Source: Bombus terrestris (Eukaryota > Arthropoda > Insecta > Hymenoptera > Apidae). Taken from it: a DNA stretch of 64,000 nt. Each line of letters begins with the position of its first letter. Position 1 is the first letter of the stretch. The notes under the pieces are model-generated. The model made no database searches. It was not told the DNA's origin and saw nothing but the letters and a program-made list of their open reading frames with translations. Made by a program: the position numbers and the translations under genes. Below, piece by piece: positions 21,401 to 33,590 of the stretch. The stretch is from assembly GCF_910591885.1 (NCBI RefSeq), contig NC_063279.1, positions 13,764,001 through 13,828,000 of the forward strand. Direction: 5' to 3'.

Positions 21401-24400
21401 TCGGTTATAAACCAACAATTGAATACGGAAAAGAGAAAGACAAGATTTGTTTTTTTTCGGAATTAAATGGAAAGAATTTATTTATGGTTCCTGAGACTGT
21501 TGTACCGGTCGAGCTAACATATTGCTGCTAATATTAATAAAGATGGCTGCCGCTAACAAACAAAATGATAGAGAGGAAGAGGCATGTTGGCGACATTAAA
21601 AATCGTAACAACTGACGCGAGGAAGACTCGGACCGTCGATCTGTGTCGCGGAGAATGGCGAAAGCGAAGGGTTTAACTTACCAGAATACTGCCAGGTTCT
21701 CACAGTCGATACAAACACAGTGCTGATTATTTTCTTCGTGATGCTGTAATGCATGGCCTGCCACGTATCGTCCACAGTGAATGGCTCCACAGTACAAACA
21801 GAGCCACGTACTTTTCTCAGTGCCACATACTATCGACAATAACAAAGTACTTGATAAAAATATTGCCCTTGCTATGCATTCTAGTTTAAATGTTATCGTT
21901 TTGTGTTAAAACTGCAAACTGATATAAAATTAACGAGTAACAGAGATTGAAAGCCATGTTTCTCGAAATGGTCGAATTCTATACATATTTCATTTCTAGG
22001 ATCTCACCCTTTTATTTTTTCAAATCGAAGATATGAATTGAGGTATAAATATTGTAGAAGATTCTAAACTTAAAAATTAGAATTTCTTATTTTATTGATT
22101 CTAAACTTAATACTTGTTCTTATTTACCTGATATTTAGAATAATGACGATTTTCATACTATAAAAATGGTGCGTTATTTGTAACGCGTTACAACTTACTA
22201 TCTTAGTCTTTATGAACCTAAGTTTTGTTCTTAGTTAGATGACCCCGAGAATAATGGAAATATCATACATTATATATATTGTAATTCCGATTTTCGTAAA
22301 TTTGAACGAGTTTTTACCAAAATTCGATATTTTTGGATTTTACCCTAGCTGCAGTTATTTTTGGAAAATTCCTAGAATATTTTAAAGTTAGTGCATTCAG
22401 GAAATATAAAAGGCGATCATTACAAAATAATATAAGTCCCAAGTCGGTGTACTATCTTCTTGGCTCGTCCCGGCTTACGTAATTCTCAAGAGATCGCGTA
22501 AAACCAGGGTGAATGGGAGGAAGGCTGTTCGACACACCCCCTTTGCAGTCGATCGATCGCAAAATGTCTCGCGGTGCTATCAAGTTTGAGATTTTGCATG
22601 CACATTTCTTTTTTCCCCCTTTCTTATACGTATATTTTTTCAGCACCATGACGTATCTATGATTTTAAAAACGAGTAAAATCTATGGAGATGTATGTCAA
22701 GTTAATTGAACCCATACCAATAATATACATTTCAGTAATTAAATACGATAATGAAATTACTAAATCCGAAAGAAAATTCGAAAATTCTACGCCCACGCAA
22801 TTGGATCGATTTCGATCATTTTTATTTTGGATTGCTTGGTTCGATACCTGACTATTTCTAGCTACTTAAATAAACTTTGCAACGGTAGAATAAAAGAGAA
22901 AGACGTAAAATTGCTAAAGATAAAAAAGCACGAGTACATGAAAATTGAGATATCGCATAGGTAGGCCAACTGAAATCCAATCTTCTAGAAGCACGTATCC
23001 CTGTACACACCCATTTGTTTTGCAATCTCGTGTAAGAATTATTATAACCCCACGCCCTGTGCAAATTATATTGTCTTATTTCTTTGTAAAATGTACTAGG
23101 AATTTTAATTACACGTTATACACATTGAAAGAAGATTGTTCGGAAATATTGCTTGAGATTGTGTAACTATTGAATTCAGTATTTTTATAAATTTCAAACA
23201 ATACAATGATACATCTTAAGATAGAATAAAATTTTTCTTATATTTATATAACAGAAAAAATATTTTTGTGCATAAAATTCAAATGTACAAATATAGTTTT
23301 ACATCGAAATTTAAAATGAGTTGATAACCTGCAAATGATAATTTGGAACATCAGGTATTATATCTTGCACATATGTGTATATTATTAAAATAAAGTATCA
23401 TAGAGACTAACGTAAGTTTTGTTAGATTATAATCAAAGTTTCATTATCGATGGAAAAAGATAATCCAATCGAGTCACGTCTATCGAATGTTCAATATTTC
23501 CAAGTGGGTAATAATTCTCAATTTGATGTAAAAATACGTTGCGCATCACGCTGTATTCTTGGAAGATCACGTCAGTGCAGCTAAGGTCAAAATCAAATAA
23601 AAATCGTCGATAGAGTTGCATACAGGTAGTCTGAGAAATCCTAAACTCGAAAGACGACCGATCGTTGACCATTTCATTGGTGTGAGAGGTATATCACGTG
23701 AACCACGAAAAAAAGCTGGCAGGGTAACCAACAATCATCTAACGAGCCACGTATCCATCCTTTTACTCGTCCGTCTCTTTTGTCATATCGTTGCGTCTCT
23801 TTTTCGCTGGTTGGTAACGAACGATACGATTCGCCACGCCTACTGCGTGTTGCGTCGTTGAAGAATTTCGTCGACGCATTGTCCAAGCGACGGAACCAGA
23901 TAAAGATAAAGAAAGGCGACAAACGCGTGCACCAGCAGACTCTTCGGTTCGGTGCAATCCCGAGAGAAGAAAAAGGAACGATGAGGGAAAAATTCGTTTC
24001 CCGAGCAATACGACTCGTATCGAGGCATCCGATTAGCAACGACGCCGTTATCGATTTTGCAACGTCGTACCCGAACCAGCTTGCAGCGCAGGAAAAGAGG
24101 TAGAAGAGGGATGGGAGGGGAAGGTGTGGAACATGGGGTTCTTTTATAGCCCACGAGGGACGATTTTTCTCCTGCGTGACTCGCGCCAGAGTCGGGCTTG
24201 GTAATTTTTACCAGCGTCACTCTCCTTGCAAGATATTTAAATTGATCTTGCAACCTGGATATGTTTGCGATTCGTTGAGCGTGAACGATCTCTCGGGAGA
24301 GACGACGACGCGACGCAGAGAGTATCGTTTCAACGATATTTGTATATGTTGACTATCTTGACGAATTCGGAAAACTTCGAAATACAACCTAACCCGAACT

Positions 24401-26070
24401 GAATAATAAAAAAAAAAAACATCGCTGGTCTGACTCATCAGTCGCGCTAATACACCTTTGAAATACTCTCTCCTTGACTATGCATGTTTTGTTTTGCTCC
24501 ACTATTGTTTCCTCTCCCTCCCTCCTTTCTCCTCTTTCTCGCTCGGATATTCAGACAAGAGATAAATATGCTTCGCGAATTCAATAGATTCTTCTCGATC
24601 CTGAAAGATCAAAGATATCAAAATCAAGAAAATAAAATTTCAGATTTTCTTAAAAGAATATGTTGCAATTAAATGGCTCGAATCTTGGTGAAACGTTTCT
24701 TCCTGCCTGTTCTACTGTAAGAGGTCGCTAAAAGAAAAAAGACGGCGTAGTGCAGCATCGATTATCGAACAGAGTGAATCGAGTCTGTATTATGAAATTT
24801 TCCGTCTACAGCGAAGATCAGCTTAAGAGGGAGAACACATAGGGCAAGGGAGATTTAACTGTATGCAATAAAAGTATTGTGTTTATTTTAAATATAGTAT
24901 CAAAGGCAATGACTAGAGAATAGGTATAAAAATATCAGACGAGAAAAATTTTAAGTCTCAAACAAAGAAGAAGTATTCGCTAAATTATTCTATTCATTGC
25001 TTTTCAAATGTATCTCTCAGATGATTCTTGAGAATGTGGATGTATGCAAGTTGACAAGCGGAAATGGAAGAAATTAGGAAAAACGAAGAAGGTGAAACGA
25101 TGAACACGTTTATCAGGCGAGTTCTAATGACAGGTCTCAGGCCAGCTGATTAGTGCCGTCTGGTATTGATTTTCCAATGACGACCGCGCCGCATACTGAG
25201 AACTCCCAGCAGGACGATGCACACGCGCACGTCCACGACGCTCTTGTTCGGTCCGTGGAGAGACACCCATGAACGGAGGACACACACACACATAGATACT
25301 ATATTGCATATATACATGTATACATGAAGAAGAGGAGTGGACTTTCACGTACAACCGTACACGCGCGTATAGGTTTGTCTCGCATTCATACGTATTGGCA
25401 CGTACACATTCGCGTGTATCGAGGAAAGATGTAAGTACTATACATATTCGTGCTGGGAGTTCAATTCACAATACATACAAATAGTACTAGGAGTCGTGCA
25501 TCCATAAGTATCATCGATATTCGCGTGTATCGACCGTGAAATACAGAAAGCGAACGTAAACGTGTACTTTCGTGTCCTTTCTCATAAAAAACATGCATTA
25601 ATATCTTTATAGGGAAATAGAGAAATGGTTCGCTTCATCTTGTCGGCTACGACGGCTCAAGGCCGCGAGAGGAACGGCCGGGGCCGCGGTCACGAGAGGT
25701 AAAGAGAGAAAGAGGAAGAGAAAGAAAGGCGGGGGGAGAGAAAAAGAGCAAGACCGAGAACACAGGGGATAAAGAACGCAAAAGAAACGAGAGAAAAGGA
25801 GATGGGAGACAATAGAGGTGAAGGAAAGATCGAGATCGGGCTTGAGCGAGAAAGGAGTACAAAATAGAATCCAACTTAAGAAGAAAGGATCTCATGGGGG
25901 CTAGGTTTCGATTTTCTAAATACATCTTTTTTCAATCTGCTAAGAAGGATAACGGTACGATTTCTTTATAAGATCCTACCTGCACAGACGAACGGTAGAT
26001 CCTTCGTACAATTCGCTTCTACGTCGTTACCACCGAATTGGACGCTTTGAGCAAGATGTGGACACTCCAT
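18261..26070 (-). CDS. Usp3: Ubiquitin carboxyl-terminal hydrolase 3-like deubiquitinase, complete six-exon gene
   Basis: Coding exons: 26070-25980, 21829-21682, 21166-20380, 19575-19333, 18993-18800, 18423-18261. All splice phases agree and total 542 codons (541 residues; human USP3 is about 520). Residues 1-90 form a ZnF-UBP domain: MECPHL, C29-x2-C32, C41, C44, HCGRYVAGHA with conserved His and Cys, then C80 and C83. A charged linker with a KRRSSK-type basic patch (possible nuclear signal) follows. The catalytic USP domain starts with GLRNLGNTCFMN (nucleophile Cys near 195), has GYQQQDAHEF and a CxxC pair at each side of the zinc-ribbon insert (HCMNC and FCDNC), and ends with GTGHYTAFAVHDG (catalytic His near 493) and WFHFND. 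USP3 family members remove ubiquitin from histones H2A/H2B and other nuclear proteins. Everything needed for activity appears intact. Confidence 0.93.
18424..18799 (-). other. USP3 intron 5
   Basis: 376 bp, A+T-rich, no other feature seen. Confidence 0.7.
18800..18993 (-). CDS. Usp3: USP3 exon 5
   Basis: Acceptor TTTTAG, donor GTATGC. Encodes VLCLHIKRFRW and ends LYDLAAVIVHHGSG, just before the His box. Confidence 0.92.
18994..19332 (-). other. USP3 intron 4
   Basis: 339 bp, A+T-rich; starts with the unusual donor GTTAGC. No other feature seen. Confidence 0.65.
19333..19575 (-). CDS. Usp3: USP3 exon 4: zinc-ribbon insert
   Basis: Exactly 81 codons. Contains HCMNC and FCDNC, the two half-sites of the structural zinc in USP domains, and the LSLDIP segment. 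The acceptor CGCGCAG is good, but the donor reads AAT|GTTAGC, away from consensus. The next exon continues the family sequence without a gap (RLPN then VLCLHIKRF). Confidence 0.9.
19576..20379 (-). other. USP3 intron 3
   Basis: 804 bp of A+T-rich sequence with no supported coding segment. Confidence 0.65.
20380..21166 (-). CDS. Usp3: USP3 exon 3: linker and Cys box of the catalytic domain
   Basis: The largest exon (787 bp); acceptor TTTTCAG, donor GTAAGT. Completes the zinc finger, runs through an acidic/basic linker and enters the USP fold with GLRNLGNTCFMN and GYQQQDAHEF. Ends in phase 0 within the GGTLLSV strand. Confidence 0.92.
21167..21681 (-). other. USP3 intron 2
   Basis: 515 bp. 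Nothing beyond canonical ends (GTAAGT, TTTTCAG). Confidence 0.7.
21682..21829 (-). CDS. Usp3: USP3 exon 2: core of the ZnF-UBP domain
   Basis: Acceptor GATAG, donor GTAAGT. Encodes the Cys/His ligands of the ubiquitin-binding zinc finger (CGTEKSTWLCLYCG, HCGRYVAGHA). Splits the codon of Cys80 with exon 3. Confidence 0.9.
21830..25979 (-). other. USP3 intron 1
   Basis: A 4.15 kb intron. The part nearest exon 1 (about 23700-25979) is richer in G+C and CpG than the rest, with purine-rich GAGAGA tracts at 25690-25800 and a short (CA)n at about 25272-25284. A minus-strand TATAAAA sits at about 24140-24147. This could reflect an alternative promoter, but no supporting exon was found. Small ORFs on both strands look fortuitous. 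Confidence 0.55.
25980..26070 (-). CDS. Usp3: USP3 exon 1: start of the ZnF-UBP domain
   Basis: Thirty codons plus one base from ATG 26070-26068, encoding MECPHLAQSV... to FVCA. The final G joins TA of exon 2 to give Val, which completes the C-A-V-C zinc pair. Donor GTAGGA. It lies 4.15 kb from exon 2 and is identified by the family-typical MECPHL start and the exact phase match. Confidence 0.88.
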
Positions 26071-27718
26071 GTTTTCCTAGGCACGATTCCACGGGGCCCT
26101 CGTGGCCCCTTCGTCGGCGAGTGCCTGCGTACGTACGTGCCTGCGTTTACAACGTGTGCTCTTTCTCTCTCTTTGGGCAAAGGAGAATGTGAAGTGGCAA
26201 GGTAGAGAAGGAAGGATAGGGTGGGAATGATATTCAGAGAAAGCGGGGTACACTCTTGGTGCCCCGTAATATCTGTCACATAGCGCGAAAAAGATTGGCT
26301 TGACTATTTCGTTGTATGTCTTTAAGCGAAAAAAAGAAAGGGTGCAACTGTTCTCGATGCGCAACGACGACGGACTGAGGAAAACGACCAGACCGAAAAG
26401 AGCAGTGGAGCGCCCGACTGGCCCCGACTACCGACCGAACGCAACCGAGCTGCGTCGGGCTCGGTTCTGCGGTGGTCGGGCTACCTCCAGAGTCACAGAC
26501 CACTAATAGTCGACTGACTCGCCGGTTATACGGTCTCTCCTCCCTGCTCCCGAGAGTTCCAACATTCGTAGGCGTGCGATTACAGCTACTCTCTCCGTTT
26601 CTCTTCCTCTTTCTTCTTAACTTCGTCTGGTTCACCAGGTTGTGCTAGGCTACCTAGCCTTGGATCGTGCTAGGTCGCGCAGCCTCTGAACAACTTGTCC
26701 AGGTCCGGCTCAACCGCGTGGGTGCCGTTGGAAGGGCGACGATGCATTTCATTGTCACATCGATGCAGTCGTGTGCATATTAAGCCCCGTTATCTCTTGC
26801 AAAACATTATATAAACTTCGAAATAATAAACTTTATTCGATGCGATACCTTGGCTTTTCGCAATTTGAGCTACGATATCGCTGATAAATACGATACGAGA
26901 GATAGGATTACTCAGTTTCTGTTTGCGATTAAAATGACGAGCTTCGTGCAAGGGAAGGCGAAAATGGTTGATGTCGTTGAGAGTATGTATATATGCTTTA
27001 AATGCACTGTACATAACTTTGATATATAATTATAATTGGAGCGGGAAATCGATACCGTTGAACCTCCACGATAGTAACATTTTTTACTACTTTTGCTACT
27101 CTTAATATAACATTACGATTACTTCTACCATATATAATTTAATGCAAAATAATAAATTGTTTAATATGAATTTGATAAACTTTTTAATCATATTCGTTTT
27201 ATGTGCAAAAATAATGTAAGAAGCAATTTAATATTAATATCTTTCAATAATGTTGTTGATTAAAATATTGGAAAAAGTAAACGAAAAAGTTAATTTTAAT
27301 AATAAACTATTATAAATTATAATGTACAGTACAGAAGTTCGATTAAAATGGCCGACTTTGCGCACGCGTACTTTTACTTTAAACTTTTCATGTTCTACCA
27401 TTTATAGTTCAAAACCTAACATTAAAATTGATTTGTATTTTTTTTTTTATAAATGGATATGAAATATGCTTCTATCAAAGTACAGATAATCAATTATACT
27501 AATTCTAGCTTGTAGAATTTAATATATTTCTCAACATTTATTTTATTTTACAGTAGCCTGTTACTTACCATAAGGAAATCAATATATGTACACACTCGAA
27601 AGAATGACAGGTTTACACGTAAAAATCAATTCGAGAATATAAAATTTTTAGAATGTCAGCTTGCAGTTTTATTCAAAAGTGCAATACTAACAATCTTATT
27701 TAATATAAACAAATAAAT
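26071..27718. other. USP3 5' region and gap to RpS17
   Basis: Bases 26071-26750 are CpG-rich and should hold the USP3 5' UTR and promoter on the minus strand; the exact start is not evident. From 26800 to 27718 the sequence is A+T-rich with no ORF of note and includes the 3' flank of RpS17. Confidence 0.45.
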
Positions 27719-28537
27719 TTAAGAACGTCTGCTATATGGTGGTAGTTGGGATTGTGTGAGTTGAAGTCCTGGAATGTTGTTAAATCCAAGCATTTGTAAC
27801 ATTTCCTTGGTTTCTGGATCTACTTCGATAATATCGTGCTCCAACGCAGACACCTCAGGAACATAGTTGTCTCTACGTTCTCTCTCTTCTTCTTGGAGTT
27901 TGATGGAAATACCACGTACTTGACTGTGTCTCAGACGCTTCATCAAGTGTGTGACAAATCTGTTTAGAATAATAGGATAAAGAAATTCAATAAAAAATTG
28001 AAATAGATTTAAATAAGGAATTGAATACACTAATATCCTATAAATCAGGATTTAGTTTTTGGCATAAAAATGTTTTAACACAAAACATACAATTTAGTAA
28101 ATACGTACCCAGCGATTTTGTTTCGCAAAGATTTACTGGGGATAATAGCAATTTCTTCGCATATCCTTTTATTTGTATGGAAATCCATGGTCAATCGAGT
28201 ATAGTATTTCTCGATAATCAGCTTCGCGGCCTTTTTGACCGTCTTTGTCCTGACGCGACTCTAAAATCATATTTATATTCCATTTCATGCTATTTAATCC
28301 ACCTTACACTCATTTAAAACAAAATATTGGAAAGTACTCTAAACACATTCGTATAACCTCAAAATTTGTAACAAAAGATAACAATCTATTATAATACACT
28401 TTAACTGTAAATATTTCAACTTTTCAGTATAAAATAATTTATATGATGTTGCTACATAATTCGTTTGTGTACTTGATGACGGATTACTACTGGCTTTTTA
28501 GATCTTTTTCTAGATTTTATCAAAATATACGTACCAT
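27719..28537 (-). CDS. RpS17: 40S ribosomal protein S17 (eS17), complete three-exon gene
   Basis: Coding exons: 28537-28535 (ATG only), 28260-28109, 27959-27719. The phases match and give 131 residues, the same as fly RpS17. The protein begins M-S-R-V-R-T-K-T-V-K-K and contains the near-invariant blocks YYTRLTMDFHTNKR, AIIPSKSLRNKIAG, and RLRHSQVRGISIKLQEEER. It ends with a short basic Tyr/Ser/Arg tail. Exon 2 acceptor TTTTAG, donor GTACGT; exon 3 acceptor AAACAG; stop TAA 27721-27719. eS17 is a structural protein of the small ribosomal subunit. The only deviation seen is Ser instead of the usual Gly at position 2, which rests on placing the first exon at 28537. A different upstream ATG exon could change residue 2. 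Confidence 0.95.
28261..28534 (-). other. RpS17 intron 1
   Basis: 274 bp between the ATG-only exon (donor GTACGT) and exon 2. Contains no other feature. Confidence 0.65.
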
Positions 28538-28640
28538 GATGGATACCGTTTCAGTAAAGGCGGAGAAAATGGAAGAGAGATGCTACCGCCACGAAGAACT
28601 ATCAATACCGACGGCCAAATGGAGAATTAACATGTTCACT
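28538..28640 (-). promoter_or_regulatory. RpS17: RpS17 5' UTR and polypyrimidine initiator
   Basis: Upstream of the ATG the minus strand reads a pyrimidine-rich stretch including TCTCTCTTCC (28582-28571) followed by TTTTCTCC. Ribosomal protein genes of animals start transcription at a TCT-type polypyrimidine initiator; this tract is the likely start site. Inferred from motif and position only. Confidence 0.5.
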
Positions 28641-29939
28641 CAGCATTACGGTTGTGCATTGTCCACCACATATAGGGCGCTGATGTCGAGTGGCCAAACT
28701 ATTTCAAGAAAGTAAAACATGGTGGAAATAATCAAGTGAATTTTTTATCATTTTTCATAATTTGTATAATATTTTACAATTAGGTATATATTATTTATTC
28801 ATAAATAAATTTATTGATGTTCATTTTAGGGGACACAGAATTATGGCTTTGTGTCGTTTGTTTTGACTACTCTGCAGCAACGCCAATGGTGGCAGATTAA
28901 AGAAACACAGATCGCCGCATCATTGTGACATTCTTGACCACGGGGGTTTCGGGATCTGTATATACGACCGTGGATCAATAGCTACACTAGGGACATCTAG
29001 AACTTACGTTGAGTCTACTTCAGAAATTTTATTTACGTATTTGCAGAAGATAAGTAAAAAAGATTAAATTAGAAAATTTGAAATTTGTACTCAAATTTTA
29101 AAATTAAGTTTAAATAAGGTTAAAAAATAATATTCTAATAAGTTTTTACTTAAGAGATATAATATTTGTAATATTTTATATATTCTACAGAAGATAATGT
29201 AGGGAATTTAACTCAATAGATATTTATATAAATATTTAATTGTAATTGTAAATAGCTTTGTAGTATATAAATACAATATTAATTATATTAGTAAATTCGA
29301 GTACTTTTACTTGTCAAAACGAAAGATTTTCTTTTCTATAAACAAAATCACGTTGCAATTGATTGCAGTAGGGTGGCACCACCACCCTTCATACAGTTTC
29401 TGCTCCAGTACAGACTATCAGTGGCTCAAAACATGTCGTACATTGCGTTGTCGCGTCATGGAGTCATCATAAACGAGTCTTATTTGCTCTTCTCGCGAGT
29501 GACATCCAGTTTTTTCGAAACTACAAACGTTCCCGATTACCAAATATCATCCAGTTTAAACCGAGCGTTCATAAAATGTCAAAAAATCAAGAATGCCAGA
29601 TGACAAGTTGTGATGCGATGCGATAGTGGGGGCGAAGCATGGTGGCAGCACTGTGCCTTAAACGGAGCAGGAGCGAAGAGGGAGGGAATGTAACAGAGAT
29701 GTATAATGTTAGAGTGAGTGAGATAGAGTGATGAGAGTGAGATCATACCATATTGCTAACGCCGCAGTGCGAGAAAGACCGAAATTTCGCTCAGCAGCAC
29801 ACGGCAGTCGGCGTTTGTCCGCGGAAGCGGGATAGTAAACGTTTAGCGAGAGTAAGAGACTTGATAGGAGAAGGAGGGTAGACTCGTGAGGGAGAGGCGA
29901 CGAGTTTGTTTATCGCCTTGGTGAACGGCGAGAGCAGTC
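28641..29939. other. Divergent intergenic region between RpS17 and the convertase gene
   Basis: About 1.3 kb. The middle (28990-29370) is very A+T-rich. From 29590 onward G+C rises and GAGTGAGATAGAG-type repeats appear, marking the approach to the presumed convertase promoter. No coding segment is supported; the 76-codon ORF at 29373-29603 uses a GTG start and matches nothing I know. Confidence 0.4.
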
Positions 29940-30251
29940 AGTGCGGTGCTACACTTGGTCTGTAGTGGTTGGAATGATCGGTGGATCGGTTCGAAAGTTC
30001 GGCTTCGTTCTTCTGACAATTTACTCCGAGTAGTGCGTGGGTGCCGTCGTGTTTTCCTTTCGCGCACATGTCAATGTCCATTTAACCTCGTCGCAGACCT
30101 CGTGCCGGAAGAACATGCCGCGAACCACTGCCAAAACATAGTCGTTTTCGTGCATATATCAAAGTTGGTGACATTTGTACCGTTCAAGCAACTCCGCTGA
30201 AATTTCACCATACTTCGTGGGAACCTAACGCCGCGTGATATCTAAACAGAG
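29940..30251 (+). promoter_or_regulatory. Probable promoter and 5' UTR exon of the furin-like gene
   Basis: A CpG-rich stretch ending in CAGAG followed by GTAAAT (GT at 30252-30253), a usable donor. A candidate start is TCAGTG with A at 29940. GGTTG then falls at 29967-29971, the +28 to +32 position of a DPE. The exon would be wholly non-coding and spliced to 37893. Both the start and the link to the downstream exon are inferred. Confidence 0.35.
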
Positions 30252-31550
30252 GTAAATGTATTTCTTATTAAAATGAAAAAAAGAATTGCGTTTGATGATT
30301 GACGTCGCGTGATTCACAGCTAACCTATTTATATTGGTGTGTGTCTCCATTATATAGTTTTGTATATTATAGTCTATTCTCAACGACCAATTACGGGGCT
30401 CTTTCTGAGTCTTTGTTTCTATCAGCTGACATCTCGAGGTCCTCGTGTACCAGAGACTTTCTCTTCGTGAAACTCGTTCATGTTGTTCTCCGATTAAGCT
30501 AGTGCTTTTTTTCCTCGTTGGTTGAATTCTGGCGAGTAGAAGGCGGATTTTAACTGTCGATATTCTTTCGCGAATTTCTCCGTGAGCGGTAGGGTCGTTG
30601 ATCTCGATTCTTTCACTTTCGTCGAAAATAGAGGCTGACCGTGATTCGCATGCGGAATGGTGCACGCGTTGCGCTCGTAAGAGGAAAAAAAGGCTGTGAA
30701 AGCAGCGTTGGCGTTTCGCGGAGCCACGCGCGCGCGTGTAATTCAGGCCAGTGCGAGTGGCGTGCGAAAAATGATTGTGGCCACGCGTGTGTGCAGGTTT
30801 GTATCGTATGCGCGATGCGTCGCCAAAGAAATATCGCGGTGTCGTGTTCTAATCATGCGGGCTCGAAAAACCTTTTAGTTCCGATTAATGCTCCTCTCTG
30901 ACCTTTTCTGACCCGAAACTAATTACGGTTTCGCGTTTCGTTCACAGAAATACAGTGGTTCACCAAGTATTCCAACATTTCTTTATGAATATGTGTGTTA
31001 GACGAAATATTTTCAAATTTCATTAATGTGATGAAAATATATAGAAACAAGAGCAAATTTTGTAAATCTAATGTCTCTTCCTGCAGTATACTGCTATAAA
31101 GTTCGAAATTTACGAACAATGTTGAATTAGGTTAGTTTTTTCGATTCGTATAAGAATCAAGTTTTACTCAAGGCGTTATTTATTAACTCTATTTTGTACA
31201 GTCATCTTATTTTTTATTAAATATGTTGCACATGTATGTTAAAAGTGTCAGAATTCAAAATAATTCAGTCTTATGTTAAAAAAACCGTCAAAACCGTCAA
31301 AATAGTATTTCAAGGACTAAGGAGAGAAAATTACAAAAGTAATATTGACCAATGCTCTTCCTATAGTCTTTTCTTTTTCTCAACAAGATGTGTTTAGTAA
31401 ATAATTTTCTCGTAAAATGCCAAATAATTTTTCGCTTCTCTCGAAAAATTTTAAATATATGTACGATACATTTGCAGTGTACATCCACTTTTATACTTTT
31501 AAATTATTTTAAATTATACAATCATGACTCGTGACAGTGTCTTTTATAGT

Positions 31551-31632
31551 GCTGATGAAATTTCAAAATGTTTCATATAACACTCACACGCACATTAGAC
31601 TTTTGTTTTAATATTTTCGTGAGCCACGGACG
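31551..31632 (+). repeat. Partial copy of a TA-flanked MITE family
   Basis: The core GCTGATGAAATTTCAAAATG is followed about 30 bases later by a TTTAATATTTTCGTGAGCCA segment that resembles the terminal repeat of the element at 53400-53719. Confidence 0.45.
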
Positions 31633-33590
31633 TATTACGGGTTTTGTGATGATTTGCTCGAATACAAATTTTGTTTCTTCCTCCCGCGTCCCGGTTTGCG
31701 TGCGACCTCGTCTTCTCGAGAGCTTGCTACACTGGTGACAAAAAATTCCAGGCTGCTCTTTCCTGATCGAACGAGTTTCAACTTGCCACTGGTATATATG
31801 GTAATGGTATACCGTGTACACACGTATACAACGATCGTCGATATCTACCAGCTCTATTTTCTCGTTTTCCATTAGATTTCAAATTGGAGTATGTATGTTT
31901 ACGGACGTGATTGGCTGCGACCTTGTGCGTGAAGCGTCGGTATTAAGAGCACTTTATTATCGGCTGCATAATGGGACGTACGGTTACTGTCGTTTGGAGA
32001 TAATGCGTGTTTCCCTAGTTGTGAAATGATTTGCGCTATTGGTCGTATTAGATGATTTGAAATAATTAAACGTGTGGAATATATGTATAATGTATAATAA
32101 TAAAGCCATACAGAATATGTCGAATTTATCATTATTATTACTAATTAATTACTAGTTAATTACTTTTCCATGCTATTCATTATGATAGTAAACGTATAGA
32201 TGTGATGATTACCAAAGAAATTGTATAATTTCTGATTTATCAAGATAGTTCCTGTTCTGTAAAGTAAGCATTGAGAATAACGATGTTATGCAAGGTTCGT
32301 AATATGTAAATTTACGAAAGAAGAGGATTTACTTTACATGAAGGTTGATTGTATATGTAAATTTTGAACGTGATGTATTATAATTTGTGATATTTTTTAT
32401 GAAAATATTTAATACATTTAACTGGTATTTCGAATTTTTGATTATGAAGTCATCGTTATTAACAATTGTTCTCTCGATAGCTAAATATATATTGTATGAT
32501 AGATCAATAGCAAATATGATGTTGGTAGGTTAATTTTAATTAAATTTTGTAGTTAAACTTTGAAGTAATAAAAGGGCTAGAGTTGCAGAACGATAATAAA
32601 AATATTGTAAATGGATATTTATTAGTTACAGAAAGACAAGTAGATTATGTAATGAAATCAGCTTCAGGCGTTATCTATGTATAAATCTTAATTTCATGCA
32701 TCTTCGATCAGATATGTTATTTCCTTATTTATTTCCACATTGCTGCGAGTAGAGTTTAACGATAATGACGGAATATTTCAGAGAAATCCACGAGCAAGGA
32801 AATAAACATCCTTTAACGTCTTAAGCTTTGTCTAGATCGTTCGTTTAACTCATCCATTTGATTTCTCCTTCTTTCGTGTATTCACGTTTCTTTATTTCAC
32901 TGTCCTCCTTCGAACGATAAGCTACTAAGCCGCATTTAAATGTGAATATCAATCAGCTCGAATAAAGTTACCATATTGTATATTATCGTTACGTAAGATA
33001 TTTAGAATGTAATATAACGAGATATCTCGTATCAAAGAAACATAATTTAATACACCGCTAAGTTATTCCTCACTTGGTAAATAAGAAGAGACGCAAATGT
33101 TGCAATGTCGGTATTGTTCCATATGACGCAAAAATCGCGTTTCCAGCAAGTCTACCTTTATCAGTGTTTTTCATTAACATCTATAAATTAATTGTTTTTA
33201 AATTGTTATTTTTTTTAATAATCTTTTTGTCAACTTACAGATGTTATTAAATAATTTCCCGTGAAAATCGTAACCTCTATCCGATAAGAAAAGTGGAAAC
33301 CAAATTGGTATCAATCTTCAACAATAAAATGTTAAAATTCGCAAGGAATCGTCCTAGTAATTTTTGATACAGTTAGCATATGTTAATGAAGTGTACGGAT
33401 CGCCATTCGCGTATTCATTAGTGTAGTTGTCGCTAAACTGTCCGTCCTGTGTTTGTCCGATGTTGTCGTCATCAGCGTCTTCTTGGTGAGTACGCGTGTC
33501 ATCGGTAATTGAATTCAGTACGCAAGACAGTTGTTCGCAGATGTACACAAACATGTTGTACAGGTTCTACCAAAACACATACACTGAAGA

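Noticed and set aside
23840..24253. 137-codon minus-strand ORF in USP3 intron 1 with a nearby TATAAAA
   Set aside because: It starts at TTG, other frames are equally open in this G+C-richer stretch, and no splice link to USP3 exons was found.
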